A DNA stretch of 64,000 nucleotides from the NCBI GenBank assembly GCA_016710645.1, contig JADJVI010000019.1:31857-95856 (forward strand). Reading direction: 5' to 3'. The translations under genes were made by a program, and so were the position numbers. The notes below the pieces were generated by a model. That model saw only the letters and a program-made list of their open reading frames with translations, ran no database searches and was not told the origin of the DNA. Below, in pieces: positions 8,040-15,691 of the stretch (position 1 is its first letter; each line of letters opens with the position of its first letter). The DNA comes from Actinomycetales bacterium. Lineage in GTDB: Bacteria; Actinomycetota; Actinomycetes; Actinomycetales; Dermatophilaceae.

Positions 8040-9644
8040 GTGTGCGCGGTGGCTGGGGCTCCTGCGATGAGCGAGGGCGAGTTCCGGCGGCTCGACGTTC
8101 GGATGCTGCTGGTGCACCCGGTGCAGGAGGCGGTGCGCTTCTTCCCGGCGCTGGCGGCGGTGTTCATCACGGGCCGCACGTCCGGCCGCAGTCCGTGGTG
8201 GGACCTCGGGGCGCTGGTCGTCGTCGTCCTGCTGGGCATGTCGCGCTGGTTCACCACTCGCTACCGGATCAGCGGTGGCCAGATCGAGCTGCGCACTGGG
8301 TTGCTCAACCGCAAACTGTTGGCCACCCCCGCCGACCGGGTGCGGACGGTCGATGTCACCGCGCCGATCTGGCACCGGCTGCTCGGGCTGACCCGGGTCG
8401 AGATCGGCACGGCATCCGGCACGCATAGCGACCGGATCGTCCTCGACGCGCTCGCAGCGCCGGTCGCAGAGGCGTTGCGGGCAGAGTTGTTGCACGGCAG
8501 GGCGGCCCGGCCCGCCGATGCATCCGGTGTGGACCCAGTCGCGGCCCGGCACGACGCAGCCGGGCCCGACCTGACCGAAACCGGCGCGGATGTGGCCGAC
8601 CGTCCCGAGAGGGCAACGGATTCCGTCGCAGCGATACCGGAAACGGTTCTGCTGCACCTAGATCCGAAGTGGGTCCGCTATGCCCCGTTGACGACCAGTG
8701 GCCTGCTGACCGCGCTCGCCGTGTGGGGTTTCGCCCTGCAGTTCCTTGGCGACGTCATCGGGCCGATCGAGGCGGCGGTCAATCAGTTCGAGGCGTGGGG
8801 ACTGTGGATCACCGTCGTCGTCCTCGTCGTGGCCGCCACGGTGGGCATCGCGTTGCTGGCCGTCACGGCATACGTGCTGGCGTATTGGGGTTTCCGACTG
8901 ACCCGGCACGTGGGCGGCACCTTGCAGACCACTCGCGGACTGCTGACCACCCGGTCCACGAGCATCGAGGAGGCCCGCCTGCGGGGGGTCGAGCTGTCGC
9001 AGCCGCTGTTGCTCCGCCTCGCGGGGGCCGCCCACCTGTCGGCGATCACGACCGGGCTGCATCACGCCGAGCCCGGCGGCGGCGGGGGAGTTGCCCCGCT
9101 CGTGCCGCCGGCGCCGCAGCAGGCGTCGCTCGGCGTGGGGGCGGCCGTGCTGGGTGATCCCGAGCCGTTGGCGGTCCCGCTGCAGCCGCATGGACCGGCG
9201 GCACGGCGTCGGCGCTACGTCCGGGCGGTGTGGCCCGCGCTGGTGTTGGTCGTCGTCGCGGGCCTGTTGGAATGGCGGGTCGGTCTGCCGCGGGTGCTGT
9301 TCGGCGCGGCGTTGCTGCCCTTGCTCGCCGCACCCTTCCTCGCGGCCGACCGGTATGCCGGCCTCGGCCACGCTCTGCTCGCGCGGTACCTCGTGACTCA
9401 AGAGGGGAGCGTCTATCGGCGGCGGGTGGCGGTGGCACGGGACGGGATCATCGGGGTGGTGGTGCGGGAGTCCTACTTCCAGCGCCGGGCCGGGGTCGCG
9501 ACCGTCGTCGCCGCGACGGCGGCCGGACGGCAGGGGTATGCCGTGCTCGATGCCCCCGCGCCCGTTGCGGACACCCTCGTGGTCGACCTCATCCCGCAAG
9601 CTTCTCATTTCGGTCGCCGCTCGGACTGCGACGAAGGTTCCTAA
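8040..9644 (+). CDS. PH domain-containing membrane protein with repeated bPH2 domains (YdbT-like)
   Basis: 534 residues if GTG 8040 is used; ATG 8067 would give 525. There are three PH_2-type units: the first after two membrane helices (TRYRISGGQIELRTGLLNRKLLATPADRVRTVDV), the second in the middle (LTRHVGGTLQTTRGLLTTRSTSIEEARLRGVEL) and the third near the C-terminus (YLVTQEGSVYRRRVAVARDGIIGVVVRESYFQRRAG). Membrane segments lie between the units. It follows the YdbS-like gene by 24 bases and certainly forms one operon with it. In Bacillus, YdbS/YdbT affect resistance to an antimicrobial peptide; a role here is inference only. The last residues (HFGRRSDCDEGS) are polar. Confidence 0.8.
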   Translation: MCAVAGAPAMSEGEFRRLDVRMLLVHPVQEAVRFFPALAAVFITGRTSGRSPWWDLGALVVVVLLGMSRWFTTRYRISGGQIELRTGLLNRKLLATPADRVRTVDVTAPIWHRLLGLTRVEIGTASGTHSDRIVLDALAAPVAEALRAELLHGRAARPADASGVDPVAARHDAAGPDLTETGADVADRPERATDSVAAIPETVLLHLDPKWVRYAPLTTSGLLTALAVWGFALQFLGDVIGPIEAAVNQFEAWGLWITVVVLVVAATVGIALLAVTAYVLAYWGFRLTRHVGGTLQTTRGLLTTRSTSIEEARLRGVELSQPLLLRLAGAAHLSAITTGLHHAEPGGGGGVAPLVPPAPQQASLGVGAAVLGDPEPLAVPLQPHGPAARRRRYVRAVWPALVLVVVAGLLEWRVGLPRVLFGAALLPLLAAPFLAADRYAGLGHALLARYLVTQEGSVYRRRVAVARDGIIGVVVRESYFQRRAGVATVVAATAAGRQGYAVLDAPAPVADTLVVDLIPQASHFGRRSDCDEGS

Positions 9645-9663
9645 CAAAGTTGCGTATCTGCTC

Positions 9664-9692
9664 TTTACATCCGACATATGTTCGAGTACTAT
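9664..9692 (+). promoter_or_regulatory. Promoter with a LexA/SOS box filling the spacer
   Basis: TTTACA (9664-9669), a 17-base spacer, and TACTAT (9687-9692) form a strong sigma-70-type promoter. The spacer holds TCCGACATATGTTCGA (9670-9685). This differs at two positions from the actinobacterial/Bacillus-type SOS box TCGAAC(4)GTTCGA and is palindromic in its core. A LexA dimer here would block polymerase directly. Mycobacterial DUF222/13E12 genes are among those with LexA boxes, which fits the gene that follows. The start site would fall on GTG 9699. Confidence 0.72.
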
Positions 9693-9698
9693 GAAGGG

Positions 9699-11297
9699 GT
9701 GACGATCACTCACCTCGACCCAGCACCCACCGGCGGTATGCCGTCCGGTGGGCTGCCTGCTGGGGCGGCGGTGGGTGGGGTTTTGGGTGGTGTGGCGGTG
9801 TCGCCGATGGTGGTGGGGGTGGCGACCTCGCTGGTGCATGCGGCGTTCGACCGGATCCTGGCTCAGGTGTCTGCTCTTGAGGTTGGTGTGGTGATCTCGT
9901 CGGCGGATGTTCAGGAGGTCGACCGGGTGGTGCGGCGGGCTGAGGCGGTGCGGTTGGCTCTGGTTGCTGCCGCCGATCGGCAGCAGGTGCATCGGCAGTG
10001 GGGTCATTCGTCGACGTCGGCGTGGATGGCAGCTGCGACCCGCTCGGGTGGTGCGGCGGCCCAGCAGGAGGTGGTTCTGGCGACTGCTCTGGCTGGTGGG
10101 TTGGACCGCACGCGGGAGGCCTTCGAGTCTGGCCGGGTGTCGAAGCGGAACGCGGGGATCATTGTCAAGGCGATGGACAAGCTGCCGGAGGGTGTGACGC
10201 TGGCCGACCGGGAGCGGGTCGAGTCGGCGCTGGTGCGCGACGCCGCGCACATGAACCCGGGCCTGCTGGATCGGGCCGCGAAGGTCGCTCTGGCAGCTGC
10301 GGAGAAGACCGCGGCTGAAGTCGCGGATCACCTTGAGCAGCAACTGCTGGATGAGGAGCGTCGGGCCTACCGGTTGGCGACGGTCACCATGCAGGACCTG
10401 GGCGCTGGCACGACGAAGTTGGCTGCGACGTTGCCGACCCCAGCAGCGAAGGCGCTGGGCAAGGTGTTGCAGACGATGACCGCCCCCCGACGTGACCACC
10501 TGCGCAAAGCTGCCGAGAAGGCCCTGGCCGACGGTCAAACCCTCGCCGGGTGTCTGGACGACGGATCGGTCGCTGCTGACTTGTTGAGCGCCACGGGCAC
10601 GCACGAGCACCCGTCCTTCGGCACCGGCGCCAACCGCGCGTCCGGGGCCAACGGTGCCGGTGTTGAGGGTCGGAATGCTGACTGGGCCGACATTGATTGG
10701 GCGCACCGTCGTGGCCGGGCGTTGACCGAGTTGATCGAGCATTTGGACACCGAGCGGCTGACCGGGAAGGTGGCCTCCACCGTCATCATCACGATGACCG
10801 CCGAGCAAGTGATGGGCGCCGCGAAAGCCGCCCAACTCCAGCAGACCATCCTGGACGCGACCGGCGCGCTGATCGACATGGCCCCGAGCGCCGGGGCAGC
10901 GACCACCGACACCGGCGTGTTGATCTCCGCGAGTGCCGCGAGGCGGATCGCGTGTAACGCGGGGATCTTGCCGGTGGTGTTGGGCGGACCAGGCTATGTC
11001 CTCGACATCGGCAGACAGGAACGGTTCTTCACCGAGCATCAACGCACCGCGCTGGCGACGATCTACGAGACGTGTGCCGCCCAAGATTGCGACCGACCGT
11101 ACGCCTGGTCGGAGCTGCATCACGAGGATCCGTGGTCGAAGGGCGGATTGACTGACCTCGACCGAGCGATCCCGTTGTGCGGTTTCCACCACCGCAAGAT
11201 GCACGACCCGGCATACCAGCACGAGATCACCCGAGAGGCGCACTCATATGGGAACGCGCGCGGGGCGAAGACTGTCCACTTCACCCTGCGGGCATAG
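9699..11297 (+). CDS. DUF222 / HNH endonuclease protein (13E12 repeat family), probably SOS-induced
   Basis: 532 residues from GTG 9699, which lies 7 bases after the -10 hexamer. The ATG at 9678 sits inside the promoter and operator and is rejected. The long helical DUF222 domain covers roughly residues 40-400 (DRVVRRAEAVRLALVAAADRQ, STSAWMAAATR, SGRVSKRNAGIIVKAMDKLP, LTELIEHL). The C-terminal HNH motif has CDRPYAWSELHHEDPWSKGGLTDLDRAIPLCGFHHRKMH: Cys pair, His-His, GG and the final HHRKMH. The family occurs in many copies in actinomycetes, some spread as repeats. Target and role in DNA damage are unknown. The first half uses GGT, GTG and TTG more than neighbouring genes, suggesting a different origin. 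Confidence 0.85.
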   Translation: MTITHLDPAPTGGMPSGGLPAGAAVGGVLGGVAVSPMVVGVATSLVHAAFDRILAQVSALEVGVVISSADVQEVDRVVRRAEAVRLALVAAADRQQVHRQWGHSSTSAWMAAATRSGGAAAQQEVVLATALAGGLDRTREAFESGRVSKRNAGIIVKAMDKLPEGVTLADRERVESALVRDAAHMNPGLLDRAAKVALAAAEKTAAEVADHLEQQLLDEERRAYRLATVTMQDLGAGTTKLAATLPTPAAKALGKVLQTMTAPRRDHLRKAAEKALADGQTLAGCLDDGSVAADLLSATGTHEHPSFGTGANRASGANGAGVEGRNADWADIDWAHRRGRALTELIEHLDTERLTGKVASTVIITMTAEQVMGAAKAAQLQQTILDATGALIDMAPSAGAATTDTGVLISASAARRIACNAGILPVVLGGPGYVLDIGRQERFFTEHQRTALATIYETCAAQDCDRPYAWSELHHEDPWSKGGLTDLDRAIPLCGFHHRKMHDPAYQHEITREAHSYGNARGAKTVHFTLRA

Positions 11298-11312
11298 CGC
11301 GCCCGAGCCGCG

Positions 11313-12629
11313 TCAGGTGACGCTGCCCGCGGAGGCTGCTCGCGTCCGCGCCAACGCCTCCAACCGAGCTGCGCAGGCCTCGCGGACGGTGTCCTCGGCC
11401 GTGTCCTGCACCCCCTCACGCAGGCTCGGGTCGGTCGCCGACACGACGGCGTAGTAGAACCCCGAGAACGCCGCGAGGAAGCCGGACACCCGCACCTGTT
11501 CCCAGGTGAAGGCGTAGGCATGCCGCGAGGTGGACCAGCGGGCGATGACATCCGGGTCGGCCTGGCTCCAGGTCTTGATCGCCTCGACGTTGGTCGTCGC
11601 AATCGCGAAGACGAGGAAGAAGGCGAGCACGGCCAGGGCGATGACTCCCGCGACGACGAGGCGAGACATCGCCGCCACCAGCCGCAGGCTGCGTTCCTGC
11701 ACCGGGTCGAGCGGACAGCGAGCCGGAGTGGGGGTGCACGCCCCACCCCGGAACGGCCCGTGCTCGAGTGCCGCGTCGATCTCGTCGCGCGTGGCAAAAG
11801 TCGACAGGGCCGCGACGTCGAGGTGGTCCCGGCTGGAGAGGAAGAGCAGCGACATGACGACGAACCCGACGATCACCCCGGTATAGGCCAACGAGTCAAG
11901 CCGACCGATCGACTGCCACATCTCCGCAGTGAAGAAGAAGAAGAACACGACGCCGAGCAGCAGCGGCAAGGTCCGCGCCAGCGCAGCGCTGGTGGCCAGA
12001 AACGATCGGGTCACCTCACGGCTCAAGTAGGTCGCGACCGAGACCATCCCGGTGTTGACGACGAAGACGACGACGGCCAACACCAAGATCTGGATCATCG
12101 CGATCCCGCTGGCGTTGAGCAGTCGATTCTCGGTGGCGGTGGCCACGAACCCCTCGAAGACCTCGGTCTCGTGCGGGGACAGCAACACGGCCAACACCGG
12201 CACGACGACAAAGGCCACTCGTTCCGGCCAGCCCACCCGCTCGATCGCGGCGAACGGCCGCCGCCCGCGCCCGAGATTGCCACCCACCCAGGTCAGCAGC
12301 ACGACAACCAGGACGATGGCCACGCTCACCGCCGGTGTCGCGGTCAGCGACGGCACCACCCAGAACATCACGACGAGAAAGAGCAGCACCAGGGCGGGTG
12401 CGGCGCGCACGGTCGCGGTCGAGTGGTATGCCGTGTCGGCCACCATCGCGCCCAGCCCCCGCCGCAAGAACCACCGGCCCACCTCACGACGGTCCTCGGG
12501 AGCAGCCATCGCCACCGCAGCTGGTTCGGGGTCGGGAGCGGCAGGACTGGGGGTTGGGCCGGGACTGGGGGTTGGGCCGGGACTGGGGGTTGGGCCGGGA
12601 CTGGGGGTTGGGCCGGGAGTTGCGGACAC
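11313..12629 (-). CDS. Multi-pass membrane protein of unknown function with Pro-Gly-Thr-Ser repeats at the N-terminus
   Basis: 438 residues from GTG 12629; GTG 12515 or ATG 12509 would drop the repeat region. The N-terminal 40 residues are four exact PGPTPS hexapeptide repeats, then an acidic-basic MAAPEDRREVGRW segment. About seven hydrophobic helices follow (LVLLFLVVMFWVV, VAIVLVVVLLTWVGG, VAFVVVPVLAVLL, MIQILVLAVVVFVVN, LPLLLGVVFFFFFTAEM, AYTGVIVGFVVMSLLFL, LVVAGVIALAVLAFFLVFAI). A Cys pair stands in GGACTPTPARCPLDP. I do not recognise the family. It is convergent with the DUF222 gene (15 bases) and divergent from metG. Confidence 0.65.
   Translation of the reverse strand: MSATPGPTPSPGPTPSPGPTPSPGPTPSPAAPDPEPAAVAMAAPEDRREVGRWFLRRGLGAMVADTAYHSTATVRAAPALVLLFLVVMFWVVPSLTATPAVSVAIVLVVVLLTWVGGNLGRGRRPFAAIERVGWPERVAFVVVPVLAVLLSPHETEVFEGFVATATENRLLNASGIAMIQILVLAVVVFVVNTGMVSVATYLSREVTRSFLATSAALARTLPLLLGVVFFFFFTAEMWQSIGRLDSLAYTGVIVGFVVMSLLFLSSRDHLDVAALSTFATRDEIDAALEHGPFRGGACTPTPARCPLDPVQERSLRLVAAMSRLVVAGVIALAVLAFFLVFAIATTNVEAIKTWSQADPDVIARWSTSRHAYAFTWEQVRVSGFLAAFSGFYYAVVSATDPSLREGVQDTAEDTVREACAARLEALARTRAASAGSVT
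12546..12617 (-). repeat. Four exact 18-bp tandem repeats (PGPTPS codons)
   Basis: Units at 12546-12563, 12564-12581, 12582-12599 and 12600-12617 are identical (ACTGGGGGTTGGGCCGGG on the + strand). On the - strand they encode PGPTPS four times at the start of the unknown membrane protein, if the GTG at 12629 is the real start. Perfect identity at synonymous positions points to recent expansion by slippage, so the copy number probably varies between strains. Confidence 0.85.
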
Positions 12630-12788
12630 GGCCGCAGCGTAGTCGCGCCCGAGGGCCGGAGGCGGTTGAGCCGTGAGGGGTGAGGCGGGAGTTGGCTGGG
12701 AGGTGGGCGGACGGCATACCCCTCGGTGGACGGCATACCCGGCGGTGGGCGGCATACCCCGTTGCACCACCCCCCTAGGATCGGGGCC

Positions 12789-14591
12789 ATGAGCAAGGTC
12801 CTGTCTGCCGTCGCCTGGCCGTATGCCAACGGCCCCCGCCACATCGGCCATGTCGCCGGTTTCGGCGTGCCCTCCGACGTGTTCAGCAGGTACATGCGGA
12901 TGGCCGGCCACGACGTGCTCATGGTGTCGGGCACCGACGAACACGGCACCCCGATCCTCGTCCAAGCCGACAAGGAGGGCGTCACCGCTCGCGAGCTGGC
13001 CGACCGGTTCAACCGGGTCATCGCCGAAGACCTCGTCGGGCTGGGCCTCGCCTATGACCTGTTCACCCGGACGACGACGGGCAACCACTACGCGGTCGCG
13101 CAGGAGCTCTTTCGGGGCAACTACGCCAACGGCTACATGATCGAGCAGACCCAGCTCGTGGCGATCAGCCCGTCGACCGGGCGCACCTTGCCCGACCGCT
13201 ACATCGAGGGCACCTGCCCGATCTGTGGTTACGGCGAGGCCCGCGGCGACCAGTGCGACAACTGCGGCAACCAGATGGACCCGGTCGACCTGATCAACCC
13301 GCGATCCAAGATCGACGGCGAGACACCGAGATTCGAGGAGACCAGCCACTTCTTCCTCGACCTGCCGGCGCTCGCCGAGGCGCTCGGGGAGTGGCTCGAC
13401 GGGCGTGAGGCGTCGGGCACCTGGCGGCCCAATGTCATCAAGTTCTCCAAGAACCTCCTCGACGACGTCCGGCCTCGCCCGATGACCCGCGACATCGACT
13501 GGGGCATCCCGGTGCCGCTGCCGGGCTGGGAGGACAACCCGAGCAAGAAGCTTTACGTGTGGTTCGACGCGGTCATCGGTTACCTCTCGGCGTCGATCGA
13601 GTGGGCGCGGCGCACCGGCGACCCGGAGCGCTGGCGTGAGTGGTGGAACGACCCCGCCGCGCTCTCCTATTACTTCCAGGGCAAGGACAACATCACCTTC
13701 CACGCCCAGATCTGGCCGGCAGAACTGCTCGGGTATGCCGGTCGCGGGGCTCGCGGGGGCGAGCCGGGGACGGCATACGGGGTGTTGAACCTCCCGACCG
13801 AGGTGGTCGCGAGCGAGTTCATGACGATGGAGGGCAAGCAGTTCTCCACCTCGCGGGGACACGTCATCTATGTGCGCGACGTGCTGGAGCGCTATGGCCC
13901 CGACCCGTTGCGCTATTTCATCTGCGCCGCTGGGCCGGAAAGTCAGGACGCCGACTTTACCTGGGCCGAGTTCATCCAGCGCAACAACTCTGAACTCGTC
14001 GCCGGGTGGGGCAACCTGGTCAACCGCACGGCCTCGATGATCCACAAGCGCTTCGGCGAGATCCCCGCGGCCGGGCCGCTGGAGCCGATCGACGAGGAAT
14101 TGCTCTCGGCGATCCGCGGCGGCTTCGACACCGTCGGTGCGCTCATCGAACGGCAGCGGTTCAAGGCCGGGATCGGCGAGGTCATGCGCCTGGTGGGCTT
14201 GGCCAATGCCTACGTCTCGGCCACCGAGCCGTTCAAGCTCAAGGGTGACGACCAGCGCGAGCGCCTCGGCACCGTGCTGCACGTGCTCGCTCAGGCGGTG
14301 GTCGACCTCGCGACCCTGTCGGCACCCTTCTTGCCGCACGGCGCCAACCGCATCCACCGGATCATGGGCGGCGAGGGCGACCTCGTGCCGATGCCCGAGC
14401 TGCGCGAGGTCGCGGACCTCGATGACGGCAGGGCATACCCGGTCATCATGGGCGACTACAGCTCGACCCCGCGGTGGGCGTCGCGGCCCGTCGTGCCGGG
14501 CACCTCGATCGGGCCGCCGACGCCGGTCTTCACCAAGTTCGACCCGAGCGTCGTCGACGAGGAGATCGCGCGGATGCGCGCGGACGGCTGA
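12789..14591 (+). CDS. metG: Methionyl-tRNA synthetase
   Basis: 600 residues, class I aminoacyl-tRNA synthetase charging tRNA-Met and initiator tRNA. The HIGH motif appears as PRHIGH (about residue 19). The zinc knuckle reads CPICGYGEARGDQCDNCG (about residues 145-162), with four cysteines. The KMSKS loop is replaced by KQFSTSRGH (about residue 358), a known variant. The C-terminal helical anticodon-binding domain is present and there is no tRNA-binding EMAP extension. ATG 12789 follows TAGGAT (12776-12781) by 8 bases, a likely leaderless start. Three copies of GGCATACCC precede the promoter. tatD follows after 12 bases. Confidence 0.96.
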   Translation: MSKVLSAVAWPYANGPRHIGHVAGFGVPSDVFSRYMRMAGHDVLMVSGTDEHGTPILVQADKEGVTARELADRFNRVIAEDLVGLGLAYDLFTRTTTGNHYAVAQELFRGNYANGYMIEQTQLVAISPSTGRTLPDRYIEGTCPICGYGEARGDQCDNCGNQMDPVDLINPRSKIDGETPRFEETSHFFLDLPALAEALGEWLDGREASGTWRPNVIKFSKNLLDDVRPRPMTRDIDWGIPVPLPGWEDNPSKKLYVWFDAVIGYLSASIEWARRTGDPERWREWWNDPAALSYYFQGKDNITFHAQIWPAELLGYAGRGARGGEPGTAYGVLNLPTEVVASEFMTMEGKQFSTSRGHVIYVRDVLERYGPDPLRYFICAAGPESQDADFTWAEFIQRNNSELVAGWGNLVNRTASMIHKRFGEIPAAGPLEPIDEELLSAIRGGFDTVGALIERQRFKAGIGEVMRLVGLANAYVSATEPFKLKGDDQRERLGTVLHVLAQAVVDLATLSAPFLPHGANRIHRIMGGEGDLVPMPELREVADLDDGRAYPVIMGDYSSTPRWASRPVVPGTSIGPPTPVFTKFDPSVVDEEIARMRADG

Positions 14592-14603
14592 GGCGCGCTG
14601 ACC

Positions 14604-15479
14604 ATGGCCGTCCCCGATCGTCCGCCGGCCCCGGAGCCGCTGCCGCTGCCGGTCACCGACAACCACGCCCACCTCGACATCGTCCGGCACGGCGACACTG
14701 CCGGTATGCCGGTCGGTGCCGCGCTCGTGGCAGCGGCTGCGGTCGGCGTCACGCGGGTCATCCAGGTGGCCTGTGATGTCGAGTCGATCCGCGCGCTGCC
14801 CGCCCTGCTCGACGCCCACCCCTCGGTGGTCGGTGCCGTCGCGATCCATCCGAACGACGCCGCGCGGCATGCCGCGGCCGGTGACCTCGACACGGCATAC
14901 CAGGTGGTGGAGGCGGCCCTGGCCGACCCGCGGGTGCGCGCGGTGGGGGAGACCGGCCTGGACTACTTCCGCACCGAGCCGCCGTGGCGTGGCGCGCAGG
15001 AAGACTCCTTCCGGTGGCACATCGACCTGGCCAAGCGCACCGGCCGCGCACTGCAGATCCACGACCGCGACGCGCACGCCGATGTGCTGCGAGTCCTGGC
15101 CGACGAGGGTGCGCCAGAGCGGACCGTGCTGCACTGCTTCTCCGGGGACGTCGAGGTCGCGCGGGAGGCGGTGTGGCGCGGCTACTACCTCTCGTATGCC
15201 GGCACGGTCACCTTCCGCAGCGCGGGAGTGCTCCGCGAGGCGCTCGCGATCACCCCGGTGGACCAGCTGCTGGTGGAGACCGATGCGCCCTATCTCGCCC
15301 CTCATCCGTGGCGGGGAGCGGTCAACGCGTCCTATCTCATCCCGGTGACCGTGCGCCTCATGGCGGAGGTCAAGGGGGTCTCGGTGGAGGCGCTCTGCGA
15401 GGCATTGGAGGCCAACCGGCGAGCCGTCTATGGCGAGTGGGACGGCATAACGGCGTTGCATGTGTCGCCCCTCCCGTGA
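14604..15479 (+). CDS. tatD: TatD family metal-dependent hydrolase/DNase
   Basis: 291 residues, TIM-barrel amidohydrolase. Metal ligands are visible in TDNHAHLD at the N-terminus, GETGLDYFR (Glu, about residue 116), HDRDAH, HCFSG and ETDAPYLAP (Asp). Family members are Mg-dependent 3' exonucleases thought to act in DNA repair or RNA turnover. ATG 14604 lies 12 bases past metG and the two form an operon, the usual metG-tatD order in actinomycetes. Confidence 0.93.
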   Translation: MAVPDRPPAPEPLPLPVTDNHAHLDIVRHGDTAGMPVGAALVAAAAVGVTRVIQVACDVESIRALPALLDAHPSVVGAVAIHPNDAARHAAAGDLDTAYQVVEAALADPRVRAVGETGLDYFRTEPPWRGAQEDSFRWHIDLAKRTGRALQIHDRDAHADVLRVLADEGAPERTVLHCFSGDVEVAREAVWRGYYLSYAGTVTFRSAGVLREALAITPVDQLLVETDAPYLAPHPWRGAVNASYLIPVTVRLMAEVKGVSVEALCEALEANRRAVYGEWDGITALHVSPLP

Positions 15480-15691
15480 CCCCCGAGACGCGTGTGACAA
15501 CTGTGGCTCCTGGGATGTGACCTGAGTCACGTCGCACGCTGGCGTCGTTACCAAAACTTGACCTTTGCGTGAATCCCAGGGCACCGTAGTCACCAACAAG
15601 CCGGGAGGCGCCCTCCCCCAAGGACCCCTCCGGGTGTGCTCTGGGGGGCCCATGGGGCCGCCGAACCGGACAGTTCAACGTCTGGAGCACT
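15480..15691 (+). promoter_or_regulatory. Structured leader/promoter region of rpfB
   Basis: 212 bases without a gene. TTGACC (15558-15563) could be a -35, but no convincing -10 stands 16-18 bases on. Further down GGGAGGCGCCCTCCC (15603-15617) forms a 6-bp hairpin with a CGC loop. GGACCCC (15622-15628) can pair with the G-run ending GGCC (15643-15650). In Mycobacterium tuberculosis the rpfB leader is known to act as an RNA switch controlling rpfB-ksgA-ispE, so this G+C-rich leader deserves comparison. I could not match it to a known riboswitch class. Confidence 0.4.

Noticed and set aside
9678..9680. ATG 9678 as start of the DUF222 protein
   Set aside because: It lies inside the LexA box and upstream of the -10 hexamer, so it would not be transcribed from the visible promoter.
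8658..11243. An 861-residue - strand open frame over the PH-domain and DUF222 genes
   Set aside because: Low-complexity Arg/His/Gln text, no motif, and both opposite genes are convincing.
11313..15653. A 1446-residue open frame on the - strand
   Set aside because: Only its last part (to GTG 12629) is a credible membrane protein; the rest is antisense to metG and tatD and reads as Arg/Gly/His-rich nonsense typical of high-GC shadow frames.
15480..15691. A c-di-AMP (ydaO-type) riboswitch before rpfB, as found before some actinomycete rpf genes
   Set aside because: I could not find the conserved core of that class by eye; only simple hairpins are supported.
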